From: Paracoccaceae bacterium
Lineage (GTDB): Bacteria > Pseudomonadota > Alphaproteobacteria > Rhodobacterales > Rhodobacteraceae
Assembly (NCBI GenBank): GCA_002402045.2
Contig: NVUX02000006.1
Span: 134,254 to 198,253 of the forward strand
DNA: 64,000 nt
Direction of reading: 5' to 3'
Part shown: piece after piece, positions 41,347 to 51,019 of the stretch
Layout: every line of letters starts with the position of its first letter
Position numbering within the stretch: the first letter of the stretch is position 1
Program-made: the position numbers and the translations under genes
Notes under the pieces: model-generated
Told to the model about the DNA's origin: nothing
Database searches by the model: none
What the model saw: the letters and a program-made list of their open reading frames with translations, nothing else

Positions 41347-42072
41347 ATGACTAGAGTAGCATTGGTAACGGGCGGCACGCGCGGCATCGGAGCGGCCATT
41401 GCCGTGGCGCTAAAAGATAGCGGCGCACGCGTTGCGGTAAGTTATGCCGGGAATGATGAAGCGGCGGCGGCGTTTAGTGCTAAAACCGGCATTAAGGCTT
41501 ATAAGTGGTCCGTTGCGGATTATGATGAATGCGTAACGGGCATTGCCGACGTGGAGGCAGACCTCGGGCCGATTGATATTCTTGTAAATAACGCAGGGAT
41601 CACGCGCGATGGCATGTTTCATAAGCTGACTCGCGAAGCGTGGCGGGAGGTAATTGATACAAACCTGAATGGCGTTTTCAACATGACTCACCCGATTTGG
41701 CCAGGTATGCGGAGCCGAAAATTTGGCCGCGTGATCAACATTTCGTCGATCAACGGGCAAAAAGGGCAAATGGGGCAAGTGAATTACTCAGCCTCAAAAG
41801 CAGGAGACCTCGGGTTTACAAAAGCATTGGCGCAGGAGGGGGCCTTTATGGGCATCACTGTGAATGCAATTTGCCCGGGGTATATTGGCACTGAAATGGT
41901 GCGGGCCATACCCGAAAAGGTGCTGAATGAGAAGATTATTCCGCAAATTCCGGTGGGCCGCTTGGGTGAGCCAGAAGAAATTGCGCGCTGCGTGGTGTTT
42001 CTCGCGTCGGATGACGCGGGCTTTATCACCGGCTCTACGCTCACCGCAAATGGCGGGCAATTTGTGGTGTGA
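41347..42072 (+). CDS. phbB: Acetoacetyl-CoA reductase (SDR)
   Basis: 241 aa; VALVTGGTRGIGAAIAVAL; NNAGITRDGMFHKL; NYSASKAGDLGFTKALAQEGA; adjacent to phaA. Confidence 0.93.
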   Translation: MTRVALVTGGTRGIGAAIAVALKDSGARVAVSYAGNDEAAAAFSAKTGIKAYKWSVADYDECVTGIADVEADLGPIDILVNNAGITRDGMFHKLTREAWREVIDTNLNGVFNMTHPIWPGMRSRKFGRVINISSINGQKGQMGQVNYSASKAGDLGFTKALAQEGAFMGITVNAICPGYIGTEMVRAIPEKVLNEKIIPQIPVGRLGEPEEIARCVVFLASDDAGFITGSTLTANGGQFVV

Positions 42073-42124
42073 CAATGGCACTGCCCCGCGATAAGAAGGG
42101 AAAATTCTTTTTGCGGGGCAGTGC

Positions 42125-42856
42125 ATGAAAATCGGAATTCTGGAAACCGGGCATTTATCGGATACGCTTAAGGCCAAATATGGGCGCTATCCTGATTTTT
42201 TTGAGCGGCTGGTGGCGCCGCATTTGCCCGAGGCAGAATTTTTTGCCGTAGCGATTGTGGATGGCGAGGTGGCGGATAGCCCCGCGCAGGCCGATGGCTG
42301 GATAATTACCGGCTCCCGCAGCGGCGCGTATGAGGATGAACCATGGATTCCACCATTGGAAGCGTTTTTGCGCGATTGCCTTGCATCGCAAACCCCCGTG
42401 GCTGGCATTTGCTTTGGCCACCAGATATTGGCGCAAGCCATGGGCGGCAAAGTGGTCAACTCCCCCAAAGGATGGGGCTTTGGAATACATAATTATACGC
42501 TGAAAGCGCGGCCCGCTTGGCTAGAGAAAATCCCGCAAGAGTTTTCTATTCCAGCGATTCACCAAGATCAGGTTATTGAGGTGCCAAAAGGCGCACAGGT
42601 GTTTGCTGAGTCGGCATTTTGCCCGATTGCTGGGCTGGTATACGGCGGCTTAGACAACCCTCATGCGATAAGCATTCAGCCGCACCCCGAAATGTCTGCC
42701 GAATTTGTGGCGGATATTGCCAAGGAACGGCTGAGAAATATAATTTCAGCCGAAATAGTAGAGCCCGCTCTGAAATCGCTGGAAAAACCAGCTGATCAAG
42801 TGGCGTGGGGCAAAACCATAGCCAATTTTTTCAGGCAGGCTAAAGCTGTGCGCTGA
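42125..42856 (+). CDS. Class I glutamine amidotransferase-like protein
   Basis: 243 aa; GWIITGSRSGAYEDEPWI; PVAGICFGHQILAQAMGG (nucleophile Cys); AIHQDQVIEVPKGA. Confidence 0.85.
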   Translation: MKIGILETGHLSDTLKAKYGRYPDFFERLVAPHLPEAEFFAVAIVDGEVADSPAQADGWIITGSRSGAYEDEPWIPPLEAFLRDCLASQTPVAGICFGHQILAQAMGGKVVNSPKGWGFGIHNYTLKARPAWLEKIPQEFSIPAIHQDQVIEVPKGAQVFAESAFCPIAGLVYGGLDNPHAISIQPHPEMSAEFVADIAKERLRNIISAEIVEPALKSLEKPADQVAWGKTIANFFRQAKAVR

Positions 42857-43010
42857 CCCGGTTGATTTCTTCTTTAATACGTAGTTTTTCTTTTTTCATC
42901 GCCCCAATCTCGATGGTATCTGCGCTCGGGTAGCGCTGGGTTTGCTCGATCTGGTTGTCAAGTTTCTCGTGTTTTTTCTGTAGTTCGTTCAGATGAGAAT
43001 TCAGGTTCAT
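42840..43010 (-). CDS. DUF465/YdcH family small protein
   Basis: MNLNSHLNELQKKHEKLDNQIEQTQRYPSADTIEIGAMKKEKLRIKEEINRVSAQL; start at internal ATG 43010. Confidence 0.85.
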   Translation of the reverse strand: MNLNSHLNELQKKHEKLDNQIEQTQRYPSADTIEIGAMKKEKLRIKEEINRVSAQL

Positions 43011-43104
43011 CAATGGCCTCCGGTTGGTTGCATCTAATTGATAGGTAAGAGTTGACCACAGAATTTCAATTCTGTCACGCAATCTTCACCTATTCTTTAC
43101 AAAA

Positions 43105-43848
43105 TTATCGCTCAGAGATTACCAAAGCCTTACCGTCACGCAGAATTTCGCGGATGGTTTGGCTAAAATCGTCGCCGTCTACACGGTGTAATTCGCCGTC
43201 ATGCAGCACAAGTGGTGAAAGCAATTTGAGCGGCCCCGCAGCACCCTTGCGCGCCTGAACAATTATTCGCCGCGCGGGCCGCCCAATGCGAGCGGCTAGC
43301 GGCAGTATATGTATATCTCCGGTTTTATCGAGAGCGGATAATATTTCGCCCAATCGCTCGGTTCTATGTATTATTGTAAGCCATCCCAATGGCTTAAGTC
43401 TTTTCATCCCGACCGAAAGCCAGCCTTCTAAGCTCGTTATGCCCTCAATAAAGGCCACTGATTTTCCGAAATCTTGCGGCGCTGAATGGCGGAAAGACTC
43501 ATAAAAAGGTGGGTTCATCATCACATGATCAAAGCTTTGCGCGCGCAATATGTCGGGCATATGTGCGAGGTCACCCTGCACTATTTCAGCGGTCAAGCCG
43601 TTGCGCGCCATGTTTTGCCTCGCCAGATCGGCGTATTTTTGCTGAACCTCCAACCCAGTGGCCCGCACAGGCACGCGGTGCAGCAGGCAGGCCAGTGCCA
43701 CCCCCACGCCGCACCCCATTTCCAGCACGCTTTCGCCCGCCGTGCACCGCATCGCAGCGGCCAAAAACACCGGGTCAGTTGCCGCTCTGTAGCCAATATT
43801 TGGCTGTAAAATCTTTAATCGCCCGTCAAGAAAGCCGTCATCTGTCAT
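43105..43848 (-). CDS. TrmN6-like tRNA1(Val) adenine N6-methyltransferase
   Basis: 247 aa; SVLEMGCGVGVALACLL SAM motif; DHVMMNPPFYE (NPPF/Y). Confidence 0.85.
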   Translation of the reverse strand: MTDDGFLDGRLKILQPNIGYRAATDPVFLAAAMRCTAGESVLEMGCGVGVALACLLHRVPVRATGLEVQQKYADLARQNMARNGLTAEIVQGDLAHMPDILRAQSFDHVMMNPPFYESFRHSAPQDFGKSVAFIEGITSLEGWLSVGMKRLKPLGWLTIIHRTERLGEILSALDKTGDIHILPLAARIGRPARRIIVQARKGAAGPLKLLSPLVLHDGELHRVDGDDFSQTIREILRDGKALVISER

Positions 43849-44065
43849 CTGGCAATCCGCTTTCTATGCCGTTATCCCGCAGCACCGCCGCTGCCAAAAA
43901 GCCGTCTTCCTCCGCCACCATCAATCGGCGCGGGAATATTCCGATTGAGCCTTCCATCACCGCCATGTTTTCCCCGAGCACAAAATACTGAATACCCTCG
44001 CCTTTAAGCAAAGCCGTAGCAAATGTGACATCAAGTGGGTCAGTTGTGCGTAAAATCTCTTTCAT
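43838..44065 (-). CDS. DUF2007 domain protein
   Basis: 75 aa; MKEILRTTDPLDVTFATALLKGEGIQYFVLGENMAVMEGSIGIFPRRLMV; overlaps methyltransferase start. Confidence 0.82.
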   Translation of the reverse strand: MKEILRTTDPLDVTFATALLKGEGIQYFVLGENMAVMEGSIGIFPRRLMVAEEDGFLAAAVLRDNGIESGLPDDR

Positions 44066-44089
44066 TCCGCCACGTTATCGGGCAAAACT

Positions 44090-45118
44090 ATGGCCGTCGA
44101 GGGGGCAATACCTCCTCTCCCGAATTTGAGAGCAATGATGAGCCCTTTTGAGCAACTGCAAGCGCTGGTCGCACAGGATATGGATGCGGTAAATACGCTT
44201 ATCCGCACCCGAATGGCATCGAAGCACGCGCCGCGCATCCCTGAAATAACAGCGCATTTGGTGGAGGCCGGCGGCAAACGGCTACGGCCTTTGCTAACGC
44301 TGGCGGCGGCGAATATGTGCGGCTATCAGGGCACGCATCACCAGTTGCTCGCGGCCACCGTCGAGTTTATCCACACAGCCACGCTGTTGCACGACGATGT
44401 GGTGGACGAGAGTGATAAACGGCGCGGGCGGCCCACGGCCAACTTGCTTTGGGATAATAAATCCAGCGTTTTGGTCGGGGACTACCTGTTTTCGCGCTCC
44501 TTCCAGCTAATGGTGGAAACCGGCAATATGAAGGCGCTGGGGATATTGGCAAATGCCTCGGCAGTCATCGCGGAGGGAGAGGTATTGCAGCTGAGCACAG
44601 CGCAAGATCTTTCGACCTCTGAAGAGACTTACTTGCAAGTGGTACGCGGCAAAACCGCAGCGCTTTTTTCGGCTGCATGTGAAGTTGGGGCGGTGATAGC
44701 GGACGCGCCGGAGACCCACGCCAATGCGCTGTATGCTTACGGCGACGCGCTCGGAGTCGCCTTTCAAATTGTAGATGATCTGCTTGATTTTGGTGGCGCA
44801 ACGGCAACACTGGGCAAGAATGTGGGCGATGATTTTCGGGAGCGTAAGCTGACCCTTCCCATTATTTTGGCTGTGGCAAAGGCAGATGCCAGCGAGCGGG
44901 ATTTCTGGAAGCGGACCATCGAAAAAGGCGACCAGCGCACCGATGACCTCGCCCACGCCTTACGGCTAATGGACAGCCACGGAACGCTTGCCGAAACGAG
45001 GCAAAAGGCGCTGGCTTGGGCAGAAAAGGCCCAGCAGGCGCTGGACCCATTGCCGGAATCTGCGCTAAAATCTGCGCTGGTTGGCGTTGCTGGTTTTGTG
45101 GTGTCCCGAGTGGTTTAG
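44090..45118 (+). CDS. ispB: Polyprenyl diphosphate synthase (octaprenyl/decaprenyl type)
   Basis: 342 aa ORF; FIHTATLLHDDVVDESDKRRGRPTAN (first DDxxD) and FQIVDDLLDFGG (second); true start may be internal (MMSPFEQLQ). Confidence 0.9.
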   Translation: MAVEGAIPPLPNLRAMMSPFEQLQALVAQDMDAVNTLIRTRMASKHAPRIPEITAHLVEAGGKRLRPLLTLAAANMCGYQGTHHQLLAATVEFIHTATLLHDDVVDESDKRRGRPTANLLWDNKSSVLVGDYLFSRSFQLMVETGNMKALGILANASAVIAEGEVLQLSTAQDLSTSEETYLQVVRGKTAALFSAACEVGAVIADAPETHANALYAYGDALGVAFQIVDDLLDFGGATATLGKNVGDDFRERKLTLPIILAVAKADASERDFWKRTIEKGDQRTDDLAHALRLMDSHGTLAETRQKALAWAEKAQQALDPLPESALKSALVGVAGFVVSRVV

Positions 45119-45903
45119 CTTTTAGCGGCCACCACCCACCAGCTGGGCTGTGCGCGCTGAATTTCGGTAGCCACTCTTTTGGCGTCCCCGAGGGATTCAA
45201 ACAATCCAAAACAAGTGCCGCCAGAGCCAGACATCCGTGCTAAAGCGCAGCTGGGGTGGCTTTGCAAAGCAGACAGGACCCCGGAAATGCTCGGGCAAAT
45301 TTGCACGGCGGCTTGCTGCATATCATTACGCTGAGACGTTATAAATGCAAAAAATTCAGCGGTGTTCAGCCCTTTGGGCATAGTACCGCTTGCGGGGTTA
45401 TCAACCTGTTCTAGCGCCGCAAAAACCGCCGCCGTAGCCACAGGCTCGCCGCTATTCGCCAGCACAATCGCAAAATCCGGCAGCTTGGGCAAAAGCGTAA
45501 GCTGCTCGCCGATGCCTTGCATACGCAGTGGTTTGGATATTACGCAAGCTGGCACGTCTGCCCCGAGGGTCAAGCCATCCGGGACTTCACCCTTGGCCAG
45601 TAGCCGCAAAGTAGCGGCAGCATCTGCTGAGCCGCCGCCGATTCCGCTGGCAATAGGTAGGTTTTTTTCCAGGTGAATATCAGGGAGCACCCCAAGCAGC
45701 GCGGCAGCGTCTCGGACAAGATTATCATGTAATGGCAGGCCCGCGGCAAAAGGGCCAGAAAAGCTAAGACCGTGACTACCGCGCCGCAACACATCCCCAA
45801 CCTCTGGGAAAACCACAATAGAATCAAGAAGATGGTAGCCGTCCGATCGCTTTCCGGTTATGTGCAGGCTCAGGTTAACTTTGGCGCGCGCCAGTTCACT
45901 CAT
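45115..45903 (-). CDS. ispE: 4-diphosphocytidyl-2-C-methyl-D-erythritol kinase
   Basis: MSELARAKVNLSLHITGKRSDGYHLLDSIVVFPEVGD; NLPIASGIGGGSADAAATLRLL; MSGSGGTCFGLF; internal start. Confidence 0.93.
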   Translation of the reverse strand: MSELARAKVNLSLHITGKRSDGYHLLDSIVVFPEVGDVLRRGSHGLSFSGPFAAGLPLHDNLVRDAAALLGVLPDIHLEKNLPIASGIGGGSADAAATLRLLAKGEVPDGLTLGADVPACVISKPLRMQGIGEQLTLLPKLPDFAIVLANSGEPVATAAVFAALEQVDNPASGTMPKGLNTAEFFAFITSQRNDMQQAAVQICPSISGVLSALQSHPSCALARMSGSGGTCFGLFESLGDAKRVATEIQRAQPSWWVVAAKS

Positions 45904-47560
45904 CCGCCAAAACCGCGTCAAGCCCACGCGAAAGCTTGTCGTGTATCCGCAGCGCATCGGCTTCTTCAGGGTCAAAAGACAGCGCGCGTCGCCATTGAAA
46001 ACGGGCCTCGCGTTTGCGGTCAACCATCCAGAGAACATCGCCGAAATGGTCGCTCAAAATCGGATCAACAGGAAGAAGTTTCACCGCCGTTTCCATAGCG
46101 GTTTCAGCATCCTCAAAGCGGCCGAGGCGATAATAGACCCAGCCCAAACTGTCAGCAATCGCGCCACTATCGGGCTTGGCATTTACCGCGGTTTCGATCA
46201 TCCCAAGGGCCTCATCGAGCTTTTCGCCGCGGTCCACCAAAGAATATCCGAGGTAATTAAGCGCGTCGGGTTGCTCGGGATTTAGCGCGAGTGCCTGCCT
46301 GAAATCGGCCTCGGCGGCAGGCCAGTTATCGGCGCGGTGCTGCACAACGGCGCGGGCATAATAAAGCCGCCAGGCCGCACGAATATCGGTAGCGGGGAGC
46401 AGATCAATCGCTCTGGAATACGCCGCTTGCGCCGCCTCAAGATCATCGTTTTGCCGCAACACATCGCCCAAAGACTGCCAGAGCGAAATACCATCGGGCT
46501 TGATCTCAAGCGCGGCGCGCAGGGTCGCAATCGCACCATCCAAATCTCCGTTTTGGCGCAGGTTAAGCGCGCGGCCCATTTTGGCATTAAGCGCCAGCGG
46601 ATCTGAACTGGGCACAGCGTCATACGCTTTGAGCGCTAAATCAAATTGGGCTTGCTGGGTTAACACATCACCAATCAGCAACAGGGCCTCGGCATTATCG
46701 GGCTGAAGCGTGGTGGAAAGGCGCGCATAGAGCAGGGCCAGCCGCTCGCTGCCTTCGCTGTTCAGGGCATCCCCCAGCACCAAAAATATTTCAGCGCCAC
46801 CATCTTGCGGCGTGCGGATACGCTCAAAATCAATGGAATCTCCAGCAGCCAGCCGCGCCCGCAAATCATCAGATTCGCGATCGGTAAAGCTGCTTCCTGC
46901 CCCGCCTTCCATCATGGAAAGCGCCTCATCCTGCCGCCCAAGGACCGCCAAAATTTGCGCATGGGCCAAAACCGCACCGCGATTCACATAAGCGCCACCA
47001 GCGGCAAACACCGCATCCGCCTCAGAATACTCACCAAGATAAGCCAGTGCCAAGCCTTGGTTATAAAGCCCAAAAGAAACAATTGCCTCATTTTCACTTG
47101 GCGCAGTAAGGGTTTCAATGCCAGCCTCGGTCTCCCCCATGCCAATCAGCGCCCAGCCACTTAGCAACTGCTTGATCAGCGGGTTTATCTCAAAACTAGG
47201 GTCGGCCATTAAGCCAAGGGCCGCGCTATAATCCTCACGCTGAAAAGCGCCGGTGATCATCACGGTATGGGCATATTCATCCTTGAAATCTGCCGCCGCC
47301 ATCTTGCGCGCGATGGCCTCGGCGGCAAGCGCATCCCCTGACGCCACAAAGGCAAACAAGCCGCCTTGCATTATGTAGCCATTGTCCGGCTCGGCAATCA
47401 TCGCTTGGGTATAATAATAGGCCGCATCAACATAATCATTGGCGATATTGGCCGATTTCGCCGCCAAAAATGCGCCGGCAAAGCCCTCGCTGCGGGCCAT
47501 TGGCACACCTGAGAGCGCCATTGTCGCCGCAAGAGACAGGGTTTTTAGCAAGTTCGCCAT
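45896..47560 (-). CDS. Tetratricopeptide repeat secreted protein
   Basis: 554 aa; signal peptide; repeated TPR units (ALNPEQPDALNYLGYSLVDRGEKLDEALGMIETAV). Confidence 0.9.
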   Translation of the reverse strand: MANLLKTLSLAATMALSGVPMARSEGFAGAFLAAKSANIANDYVDAAYYYTQAMIAEPDNGYIMQGGLFAFVASGDALAAEAIARKMAAADFKDEYAHTVMITGAFQREDYSAALGLMADPSFEINPLIKQLLSGWALIGMGETEAGIETLTAPSENEAIVSFGLYNQGLALAYLGEYSEADAVFAAGGAYVNRGAVLAHAQILAVLGRQDEALSMMEGGAGSSFTDRESDDLRARLAAGDSIDFERIRTPQDGGAEIFLVLGDALNSEGSERLALLYARLSTTLQPDNAEALLLIGDVLTQQAQFDLALKAYDAVPSSDPLALNAKMGRALNLRQNGDLDGAIATLRAALEIKPDGISLWQSLGDVLRQNDDLEAAQAAYSRAIDLLPATDIRAAWRLYYARAVVQHRADNWPAAEADFRQALALNPEQPDALNYLGYSLVDRGEKLDEALGMIETAVNAKPDSGAIADSLGWVYYRLGRFEDAETAMETAVKLLPVDPILSDHFGDVLWMVDRKREARFQWRRALSFDPEEADALRIHDKLSRGLDAVLADE

Positions 47561-47645
47561 GGTTCACTCCGCGTTGTTTCATCCAAGATAGGCAGCGCAG
47601 CACGCAAGTGCAATCCGGCAAACGCGGATGTGATCATAAACGCGC

Positions 47646-49301
47646 CTACATGTTGGGGTAGTTCGGCCCCTCGCCGCCCTGCGGGCAGGCCCACGTAATA
47701 TTGCCGCTCGGGTCTTTGATATCGCAGGTTTTGCAATGCACACAGTTTTGCGCGTTGATCTGGAAGCGCGGGCTTGAGCCATCCTCTTCGCGGATAATCT
47801 CGTAAACACCAGCGGGGCAATAGCGCTGCGCAGGCTCTGCATATTCGGGCAGGTTCACGCTGATCGGCAAGTTTGCGTCTGCCAATTGCAGGTGGCAGGG
47901 GGCATCTTCAGCGTGGTTCGTCGCAGAAAAACTCACGTTAGTGAGGCGGTCAAAGCTCAGCACGCCGTCGGGGCGAGGGTAGTCGATAACCGGATGGTCA
48001 GCGGCTTTTCCCGTGGAATCTGCATCGTTTTTACCGTGCTTTAGCGTGCCCAGCGGGTTGAATTTAAAGATATTCGCCACCCACATATCAAAGCCGCCAA
48101 GCAGCAGACCACCCAGCGGGCCAAAGCGCGCATTGAGCGGCGCCACATTGCGCACGGGCTTCAGGTCTTTGCCGATAGGGCCTTCACGCAGCTCGTTGTT
48201 ATAATCCTCCAGCTCATCGCCAGAGCGGCCTGCGGCCATGGCTTTATGCGCTGCCTCTGCCGCCGCAATGCCCGAAAGCATGGCATTATGATTGCCCTTA
48301 ATGCGCGGCAGGTTCACCAGCCCCGCCGAGCAGCCCAGCAACGCACCGCCGGGGAAGCACGATTTTGGAATCGACTGATAACCGCCCTTCGTCACCACCC
48401 GCGCGCCATAAGCCACACGTTTGCCACCTTCCAGCACCTCTGAAATCATCGGATGATGCTTCCAGCGCTGGAACTCGTTGTAGGGTGAAAGATGTGGATT
48501 TTTATAGTTGAGATCAACAATGTAACCCACATAAACTTGATTGTTTTCAAGGTGATACATAAATGATCCCCCGCCAGCCTTCCAACCCAGCGGCCAGCCC
48601 ATAGTGTGGGTCACTTCGCCCTCATTATGATGCTCAGGCAATATATCCCATATCTCTTTAATCCCGAGGCCAAACTTAGGCACATCCGAGTTTTCATCCA
48701 GTTCAAACTTCGCAATCACCTGCTTGGAAAGCGAGCCTCGAGCCCCCTCGGAAAGGAAGACATATTTGCCGTTCAGCACCATGCCCGGCTCATAACTCGG
48801 CCCCTGCGAGCCATCAGGATTAAGCCCGAACTCGCCCGCCACCACGCCTGAAAGCGCGCCATTTTCACCATAAACCAGCTCAGAACAAGCCATGCCGGGG
48901 AAGATTTCCACGCCCAAATTCTCGGCCTGCTCCGCCATCCAGCGGGTTACATTAGCCATAGAAACGATATATTTTCCGTGGTTGTTCATCAACGGTGGCA
49001 TCAGGAAATTCGGAATGCGAATACCCCCGCCCGCGCCAAGCATCAAAAACCGATCTTTTTTCACCTTGGTTTTAATCGGCGCGCCCTTCGCAGCCCAATC
49101 AGGGATCAGCGCATCCATGCCTGAAATATCCAGCACCGCGCCCGAAAGGATGTGTGCGCCAACTTCAGACCCCTTTTCCAGCACCACGACATTAAGGTCA
49201 GCATCAAGCTGCTTAAGGCGAATGGCAGCCGAAAGCCCAGCCGGCCCCGCCCCTACAATCACCACATCATAATCCATCGCTTCGCGTTCAATCTCGGCCA
49301 T
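47646..49301 (-). CDS. Electron transfer flavoprotein-ubiquinone oxidoreductase
   Basis: YDVVIVGAGPAGLSAAIRLKQL; HILSGAVLDISGMDALIPDW; C-terminal 4Fe-4S CVHCKTCDIKDPSGNITWACPQGGEGPNYPNM. Confidence 0.95.
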   Translation of the reverse strand: MAEIEREAMDYDVVIVGAGPAGLSAAIRLKQLDADLNVVVLEKGSEVGAHILSGAVLDISGMDALIPDWAAKGAPIKTKVKKDRFLMLGAGGGIRIPNFLMPPLMNNHGKYIVSMANVTRWMAEQAENLGVEIFPGMACSELVYGENGALSGVVAGEFGLNPDGSQGPSYEPGMVLNGKYVFLSEGARGSLSKQVIAKFELDENSDVPKFGLGIKEIWDILPEHHNEGEVTHTMGWPLGWKAGGGSFMYHLENNQVYVGYIVDLNYKNPHLSPYNEFQRWKHHPMISEVLEGGKRVAYGARVVTKGGYQSIPKSCFPGGALLGCSAGLVNLPRIKGNHNAMLSGIAAAEAAHKAMAAGRSGDELEDYNNELREGPIGKDLKPVRNVAPLNARFGPLGGLLLGGFDMWVANIFKFNPLGTLKHGKNDADSTGKAADHPVIDYPRPDGVLSFDRLTNVSFSATNHAEDAPCHLQLADANLPISVNLPEYAEPAQRYCPAGVYEIIREEDGSSPRFQINAQNCVHCKTCDIKDPSGNITWACPQGGEGPNYPNM

Positions 49302-49492
49302 GCCATCCCCCAAATTTCGTTGCAATATATATTGCAGGCCATAGCGCGCGCGTCAATAATGACACGGCGTCAAATGGCCCAAAATCAGCCTCAATGTCTT
49401 AGGAATACAACTATCCCTTGCCCAATGCCTCTGGCCCCCATAATAATTGCCGCTAAAGCCCCGCCAAAAGGGCAGCAAACGGAGTTAAGACA

Positions 49493-49963
49493 TTGGACAA
49501 AATCCACCTCACCGCCACAGGGCAAGCCCGCTTGGAAGTTGAAGCGCGGGAGCTGAAAACCGTGCGACGCCCGCAGGTGATCAAAGATATCGCCGAAGCC
49601 CGCGCCCATGGGGACCTGTCAGAAAACGCCGAATACCACGCGGCGCGGGAGGAGCAGAGCCACATCGAGGGCCGGATTAAAGAGCTGGAGGCGGTGCTGA
49701 GCCGCGCTGAAATTATTGACGTGAGCAAGCTTTCCGGCACCATCAAATTTGGGGCCACAGTAAAGCTTGTTGACGAGGATACCGACGAGGAAATCACCTA
49801 TCAGATCGTGGGCCAGCACGAGGCCAATGTTGATAAAGGCCTGCTCAATCTGCAATCGCCGCTGGCGCGGGCATTGATTGGCAAGGAAGAAGGCGATAGC
49901 GTAGAAGTGCGCACGCCGGGTGGCACTCGCGGTTACGAGATTTTGGGCGTAAAATTCATCTAA
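49493..49963 (+). CDS. greA: Transcription elongation factor GreA (TTG start)
   Basis: 156 aa; [64 protein letters not shown] at 49493. Confidence 0.95.
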   Translation: MDKIHLTATGQARLEVEARELKTVRRPQVIKDIAEARAHGDLSENAEYHAAREEQSHIEGRIKELEAVLSRAEIIDVSKLSGTIKFGATVKLVDEDTDEEITYQIVGQHEANVDKGLLNLQSPLARALIGKEEGDSVEVRTPGGTRGYEILGVKFI

Positions 49964-49985
49964 TTCCAATGGGAGGCAGCACCAA

Positions 49986-50954
49986 ATGAACAGGCTTGGC
50001 GGCAGCTTTGGACCAAGTAGCATCGAAGGGCGTGAGCCTTTTTTTGCCACTATTTTCAGTGTGTTATGGCTACTTGGCTTGGCAGCCTATGGCGCCGGAT
50101 ATTTTGGGATAATTGGCGAAGAGGTAGAGCCTCAGGGGCCGGTGTCGCTTGAGACAATGATCTTCCTCTTCGCGGCGATCCTGCCCATTATCTTGGTCTG
50201 GATCGGGGTGCTGTTGTTGCGCCGTGTGGCCGAAGTCCAGCGCGATGCGCGAGATCTTGCCGCTATGCTCAAGCGCTTTCAGGCGGGGCCATCAGGCAAC
50301 CCTGCAGCGCGCGTTACACCTGCCCCAAAAGGTGGTGCCGAAACCAACGCAAAGCTGGCAGCCCTCAGCACACAAATGCAGCAGGTTGAGAAAGCACTTG
50401 TGGCCATTTTAGCCACAAAGGGTGAGAGGGTTGCCGAAGCTGAAACCGCCGAAGAGCCGCAGACGACCTCACACGCGCAAGATGGCCCAAATTGGGACGA
50501 GCTTTTGCATGCCCTCAACTTCCCGACAGATGAAAAAGACCGCGACGGCTTTCGCGCGCTACGCATAGCCATGGGTCACCGCGCCACCTCGCAATGCTTG
50601 CGCGCCGCCGAAGACATCATGAATCTCCTGAGTCAAGACGGCATCTATACCGACGATCTTTCCCCCGAAATCGCCCCGGCCGCCTTGTGGCGCCAATTTG
50701 CCAAGGGCGCACGCGGCGAAGAAGTCGCAGCCATCGGCGGCATTCATGATGCCGCCGCCATTGCCAAAGTCCGCACCCGTATGCGGTCTGACCCGATTTT
50801 TCGGGATGCAGCCCTCCATTTCCAACGCCAGTTTGACATAACCCTGCGCGAATTTTGTGCACACGGCTCAGATCCACAAATTGAAAAACTCGCCAACACC
50901 CGCACAGGGCGCACCTTTATGCTGCTCGGACGGGTGAGCGGAATGTTTGGCTAA
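49986..50954 (+). CDS. Hypothetical membrane protein with two N-terminal TM helices and coiled-coil
   Basis: 322 aa; two TM segments then RVAEVQRDARDLAAMLKRFQAG; no family assigned. Confidence 0.65.
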   Translation: MNRLGGSFGPSSIEGREPFFATIFSVLWLLGLAAYGAGYFGIIGEEVEPQGPVSLETMIFLFAAILPIILVWIGVLLLRRVAEVQRDARDLAAMLKRFQAGPSGNPAARVTPAPKGGAETNAKLAALSTQMQQVEKALVAILATKGERVAEAETAEEPQTTSHAQDGPNWDELLHALNFPTDEKDRDGFRALRIAMGHRATSQCLRAAEDIMNLLSQDGIYTDDLSPEIAPAALWRQFAKGARGEEVAAIGGIHDAAAIAKVRTRMRSDPIFRDAALHFQRQFDITLREFCAHGSDPQIEKLANTRTGRTFMLLGRVSGMFG

Positions 50955-51019
50955 ACGCCCCTCAGAGGGGGGAGCGTGTTTACGCGAGGGGGCGTGTCGC
51001 CCCATTATGTGCGTCCCGT

